Positions 7,262 through 9,737 of a stretch of 9,737 bases of DNA are shown piece by piece. Origin of the DNA: JARRRL01 sp037380725. GTDB taxonomy: Bacteria > Pseudomonadota > Gammaproteobacteria > Pseudomonadales > JANQJO01. The stretch spans positions 1 to 9,737 of the forward strand of contig JARRRL010000125.1 in the NCBI GenBank assembly GCA_037380725.1, read 5' to 3'. The translations under genes and the position numbers were made by a program. The notes below the pieces were generated by a model, which worked only from the letters and a program-made list of their open reading frames with translations, made no database searches and was not told the origin of the DNA. Each line of letters starts with the position of its first letter. Position 1 is the first letter of the stretch.

Positions 7262-8339
7262 TGACACGGCTCCCGCCGCCTATCGAGGTTTGGAGCGCTT
7301 TGCCGCACGCAGACAAATTGTCGCGGATCTGGATGCATTGGGCTTACTGGAAAAGATCGAAGATCACACCTTGAGCGTGCCCAGAGGCGATCGCAGTGGC
7401 ACCATCATCGAACCGTACCTCACCACACAATGGTATGTGAAAACTGCGCCTCTGGCTGAACCCGCTATCCAGGCTGTGGAAAATGGGGACATCGAATTTG
7501 TACCTAAAAACTGGGAAAACACCTATTTTGCCTGGATGCGCAACATTCAGGATTGGTGCATCAGTCGTCAACTCTGGTGGGGTCACCGTATCCCCGCCTG
7601 GTACGACGAAAACGGTGCGGTTTACGTCGGACAGAGCGAAGCCGACATTCGAGCTAAACACCACTTGGCCGATACCGTCACGCTCAAGCAGGACGATGAC
7701 GTCTTGGACACTTGGTTCTCTTCCGCTTTATGGACCTTTGGCACCCTCGGCTGGCCGGAAGACACTGAAGCCCTCAACACGTTTCATCCAAGCTCAGTGT
7801 TGGTCACGGGATTTGACATCATTTTCTTTTGGGTCGCCCGCATGATCATGATGACGTTGAAATTTCGCAAGCAAGTGCCCTTTAAGACCGTCTACGTCCA
7901 CGGTCTCGTTCGAGACAGCGAAGGGCAAAAAATGTCTAAATCAAAGGGTAATGTGCTCGATCCACTCGACATCATTGACGGCATCAGTCTGGACGATTTA
8001 CTCAAAAAACGCACCGAAGGTATGATGCAAGAACACCTGGCCGAGCACATTGTCACCCAAACCAAAAAGCAATTTCCCACCGGCATTGATGCTTACGGAA
8101 CCGATGCACTGCGTTTCACCTTTTTGTCTCTGGCTTCAACCGGTCGAGACATTCGCTTTGATATTTCTCGCCTTGAAGGATACCGTAACTTCTGCAACAA
8201 GCTGTGGAATGCCGCCCGCTTCGTATTGATGAACACGGAAACGGTTACCTTCCACGAAATACCTTCACATACCCATGCACACCTGAGCTTGGCTGATCAC
8301 TGGATCGAATCCGCGTTTCAAACCACCGTTCCCTGCTAA
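7245..8339 (+). CDS. valS: Valine--tRNA ligase, middle fragment (valS, out of frame with its 5' part and truncated at the junction)
   Basis: Family similarity resumes in the +1-shifted frame at about 7245 (QNAHINDTAPAAYRGLERFAARR) and runs to about 8330. It carries the rest of the editing domain, WYVKTAPLAEPAI, WMRNIQDWCISRQLWWGHRIPAWY, DVLDTWFSSALWTFGTLGWP, SGFDIIFFW-like TGFDIIFFWVARMIMM, and the KMSKS loop as KMSKS at 7929-7943 (EGQKMSKSKGNVLDPLD). It then has the start of the anticodon-binding region (GYRNFCNKLWNAARFVLMNTE, ADHWIESAFQTTV). The last three codons to the TAA at 8337-8339 are foreign. Roughly the final 280 residues of the usual 950, namely most of the anticodon-binding domain and the C-terminal coiled coil, are absent. 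There is no sensible own start; TTG at 7290 is just an internal leucine. As it stands no functional ValRS is encoded. Confidence 0.9.
   Translation, partial: QNAHINDTAPAAYRGLERFAARRQIVADLDALGLLEKIEDHTLSVPRGDRSGTIIEPYLTTQWYVKTAPLAEPAIQAVENGDIEFVPKNWENTYFAWMRNIQDWCISRQLWWGHRIPAWYDENGAVYVGQSEADIRAKHHLADTVTLKQDDDVLDTWFSSALWTFGTLGWPEDTEALNTFHPSSVLVTGFDIIFFWVARMIMMTLKFRKQVPFKTVYVHGLVRDSEGQKMSKSKGNVLDPLDIIDGISLDDLLKKRTEGMMQEHLAEHIVTQTKKQFPTGIDAYGTDALRFTFLSLASTGRDIRFDISRLEGYRNFCNKLWNAARFVLMNTETVTFHEIPSHTHAHLSLADHWIESAFQTTVPC
8311..8330. other. Chimeric junction between valS and nuoF segments
   Basis: The 20 nt ccgcgtttcaaaccaccgtt read as SAFQTTV in the valS frame and as PRFKPPF in the nuoF frame, and both readings match their own families. 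Upstream only valS makes sense, downstream only nuoF. Codon habits also change here, from Lys AAA to Lys AAG. Such a shared word of about one k-mer length is what a graph assembler collapses wrongly. Confidence 0.8.
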
Positions 8340-9051
8340 CTACGGTCTTTACGGTTGCCCGACGACGGTCAACATCGTTGAGTCCATCGCTGTTACGCCA
8401 ACGATCCTGCGCCGCGGTGCGGGTTGGTATACCGGCTTTGGCAGGCCGAACAACCACGGCACCAAGCTTTATTCCATTTCCGGCCATGTGAACCGCCCAT
8501 GCACGGTGGAAGAATCAATGTCGATCAGCTTTGAAGAGCTGATTGAGAAACACTGCGGTGGTATTCGCGGTGGTTGGGACAATTTGCTGGCGGTAATTCC
8601 GGGCGGTTCCTCTGTCCCTTGCGTTCCCGGTGAGCAGATGCGCGAAGCGGTCATGGACTATGATGGTTTGCGTGAACTCGGTTCCAGCCTCGGTACGGCA
8701 GCTGTGATTGTCATGGACAAGTCGACCGACATTGTGAAAGCAATTTGGCGTCTGGCGGCCTTCTACAAGCATGAAAGCTGTGGTCAGTGCACACCGTGCC
8801 GTGAAGGTACCGGCTGGATGATGCGCGTGATGGAGCGCATGGTGAAGGGCAATGCGTCACGCGAGGAGATTGATATGCTCTTCCAGGTGACGAAGCAGAT
8901 TGAAGGCCACACCATTTGTGCGCTGGGAGACGCTGCTGCATGGCCGATCCAGGGCCTTATCAAGCACTTCCGTCCGGTGATGGAAGAGCGCATTGACCAG
9001 TATACTGCAAAGGCGATGGCTAACGGTGTGGTCATGGAGGCTGCGGAATAA
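8311..9051 (+). CDS. nuoF: NADH-quinone oxidoreductase subunit F, C-terminal part (5'-truncated)
   Basis: NuoF is the peripheral-arm subunit of complex I that binds FMN, oxidises NADH and carries the N3 [4Fe-4S] cluster. The visible 246 residues match the C-terminal part of the alphaproteobacterial/mitochondrial type (NDUFV1). They begin PRFKPPFPANYGLYGCPTTV, then GTKLYSISGHVNRPCTVEE, GGWDNLLAVIPGGSS, TAAVIVMDKSTDIVKA, and HTICALGDAAAWPIQGLIKHFRP. The cluster ligands are all present: Cys codons at 8779, 8788 and 8797 (ESCGQCTPCREG) and 8917 (TICALGD). The N-terminal FMN/NADH-binding part (about 180 residues) is missing, cut at the junction with valS. One oddity is VNIVES where the family has VNNVES or VANVET. 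The first ATG, at 8488, is internal, so it should not be taken as the start. Confidence 0.93.
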   Translation, partial: PRFKPPFPANYGLYGCPTTVNIVESIAVTPTILRRGAGWYTGFGRPNNHGTKLYSISGHVNRPCTVEESMSISFEELIEKHCGGIRGGWDNLLAVIPGGSSVPCVPGEQMREAVMDYDGLRELGSSLGTAAVIVMDKSTDIVKAIWRLAAFYKHESCGQCTPCREGTGWMMRVMERMVKGNASREEIDMLFQVTKQIEGHTICALGDAAAWPIQGLIKHFRPVMEERIDQYTAKAMANGVVMEAAE

Positions 9052-9054
9052 GCT

Positions 9055-9678
9055 ATGAACGCCAAGCGCACCAGCAATGATGGCAGTATGGACACTCCGA
9101 CTGAAAAGGCGGTAGAGGATCTTGTGCGTGCATCGGCTGAGGCGATGGAGTTTGCGCTGAAGGGGGATTGGGCAAAGGATATCGATCCAGCTGCGCCTCC
9201 CGTTCATCCGTTGATGGCGCATCCCACAGCAATGATGGCGGCCGCCACCGTTGTTGGTATGGGGGTGACCTCTCAGGTTGCTGGCATGTGGCTTGGTTTC
9301 ATGAAAGGGTTCAGTGAGGCGCGGGAGAGTGGGGCCGATGCGGGTTCTGCGCCCGAAGTGGAATCCTCTTCCGAGGAGAAATCCATGCCTCTGCGTGCGG
9401 GAAGTACATCGCGAGAGTCGCTTCGAGTTGTCGTTGACAATGAGAAGGTGTTGGCCGCTGAGCCCAAGCGCGTGGCAGACGACCTGAAGCAGATTGCAGG
9501 AATCGGTCCGAAGTTGGCTGCGGTCCTGGCAGATCGTGGTCTGAAAACATTTGCCGACATTGCGTCTTTGAATGAGGCGCAACTGGCGGCGCTTGATGCT
9601 GAACTTGGGCTGGACGGACGTGTAGAGCGGGATAATTGGTCTGGTCAGGCCAAGGCATTGTTGGAGGATGCGAGCTGA
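9055..9678 (+). CDS. Helix-hairpin-helix protein downstream of nuoF
   Basis: This 207-residue protein starts three nt after the nuoF stop; GGAGG at 9036-9040 lies 14 nt upstream, rather far, and the ATG at 9088 is an alternative. Residues about 50-85 are Met/Ala/Gly-rich (HPLMAHPTAMMAAATVVGMG, then VAGMWLGFMKGF), possibly an amphipathic or membrane-associated helix. Residues about 90-135 are acidic and Ser-rich, probably a linker. Residues 142-205 carry a helix-hairpin-helix domain: DDLKQIAGIGPKLAAVLADRG with the I-x-GIGPK-x-x-x-x-L signature, then FADIASLNEAQLAALD. Similar HHH tails occur on NuoE of Rhizobiales, and stand-alone versions lie in nuo operons of alphaproteobacteria. I infer an accessory role linked to complex I, but no function is shown. 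It overlaps the next gene by 1 nt (TGATG), implying one operon. Confidence 0.75.
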   Translation: MNAKRTSNDGSMDTPTEKAVEDLVRASAEAMEFALKGDWAKDIDPAAPPVHPLMAHPTAMMAAATVVGMGVTSQVAGMWLGFMKGFSEARESGADAGSAPEVESSSEEKSMPLRAGSTSRESLRVVVDNEKVLAAEPKRVADDLKQIAGIGPKLAAVLADRGLKTFADIASLNEAQLAALDAELGLDGRVERDNWSGQAKALLEDAS

Positions 9679-9737
9679 TGCAGTTGGCCGAGCTCAATAT
9701 TGCCCGTCTTTTGCATCCGCAGGATGACCCGCGGGTA
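9678..9737 (+). CDS. DUF3291-like protein, N-terminal start (partial)
   Basis: The last 60 nt encode 20 residues beginning MQLAELNIARLL and containing DDPRV. The start is supported by GGAGG at 9663-9667 (10 nt spacing) and by the TGATG overlap with the preceding gene. The opening M-x-LAQLNI-x-RL with a following DDP resembles DUF3291 proteins, a dimeric alpha-beta-barrel monooxygenase-like family, but 20 residues are too few for certainty. The window ends here, so nuoG is not seen. Confidence 0.5.
   Translation, partial: MQLAELNIARLLHPQDDPRV

Noticed and set aside
8280..8500. A natural ValRS-NuoF fusion gene
   Set aside because: The two segments are in different frames and valS ends at a TAA at 8337-8339; both proteins are cut inside conserved domains.
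8857..9582. Long minus-strand frame opposite nuoF and the HHH gene
   Set aside because: It is antisense to two clearly coding frames; the composition reflects their codon bias.
1..9737. CRISPR array, IS element, tRNA, rRNA, toxin-antitoxin or defence genes
   Set aside because: No spaced direct repeats, terminal inverted repeats, transposase or nuclease motifs, or RNA gene signatures were seen.

Overview
The window joins two unrelated pieces of bacterial chromosome at about position 8311-8330. Positions 1 to about 8330 look gammaproteobacterial. They carry the neighbourhood RDD-family protein / secreted hypothetical / lptG / lptF / (divergent) pepA / [holC position] / hypothetical / valS, which as I recall is a conserved order in that class, and the protein sequences resemble their E. 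coli counterparts. Lysine is coded mostly by AAA here. From about 8311 to the end the content is alphaproteobacterial: the C-terminal half of a mitochondrial/alpha-type NuoF, a small helix-hairpin-helix protein and the start of a DUF3291-like gene. Lysine there is mostly AAG, and GTG, CTG and GAG codons are common. I read the window as a chimeric contig, probably a misassembly across a short shared word.

Layout: 1-176 (+) is the tail of an RDD-family membrane protein. 190-1101 (-) is an uncharacterised exported protein whose signal-peptide region holds an 18-bp tandem repeat. 1322-3477 (-) is lptG and lptF, with the genes overlapping, for the inner-membrane part of the LPS exporter. 3694-5235 (+) is pepA, complete with all metal ligands. 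5236-5620 is a gap where holC would normally lie; it holds only broken HolC-like fragments and a 13-bp tandem duplication. 5621-6223 (+) is an unrecognised 200-residue protein. 6428-8339 (+) is valS, broken twice: an out-of-frame deletion of roughly 60 nt in the editing domain near 7244, and loss of the 3' third at the junction. 8311-9051 (+) is the 3' part of nuoF, 9055-9678 (+) the HHH protein, and 9678 to the end the first 20 codons of a DUF3291-like gene.

The genes are housekeeping: LptF and LptG pair with LptB to extract LPS, PepA is a cytosolic aminopeptidase, ValRS charges tRNA-Val and NuoF is the NADH-oxidising subunit of complex I. I find no CRISPR array, mobile element, defence system, rRNA or tRNA. 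The noteworthy points are the chimeric joint, the damaged valS and holC loci, small tandem repeats, and three poorly characterised proteins. No new system is apparent.
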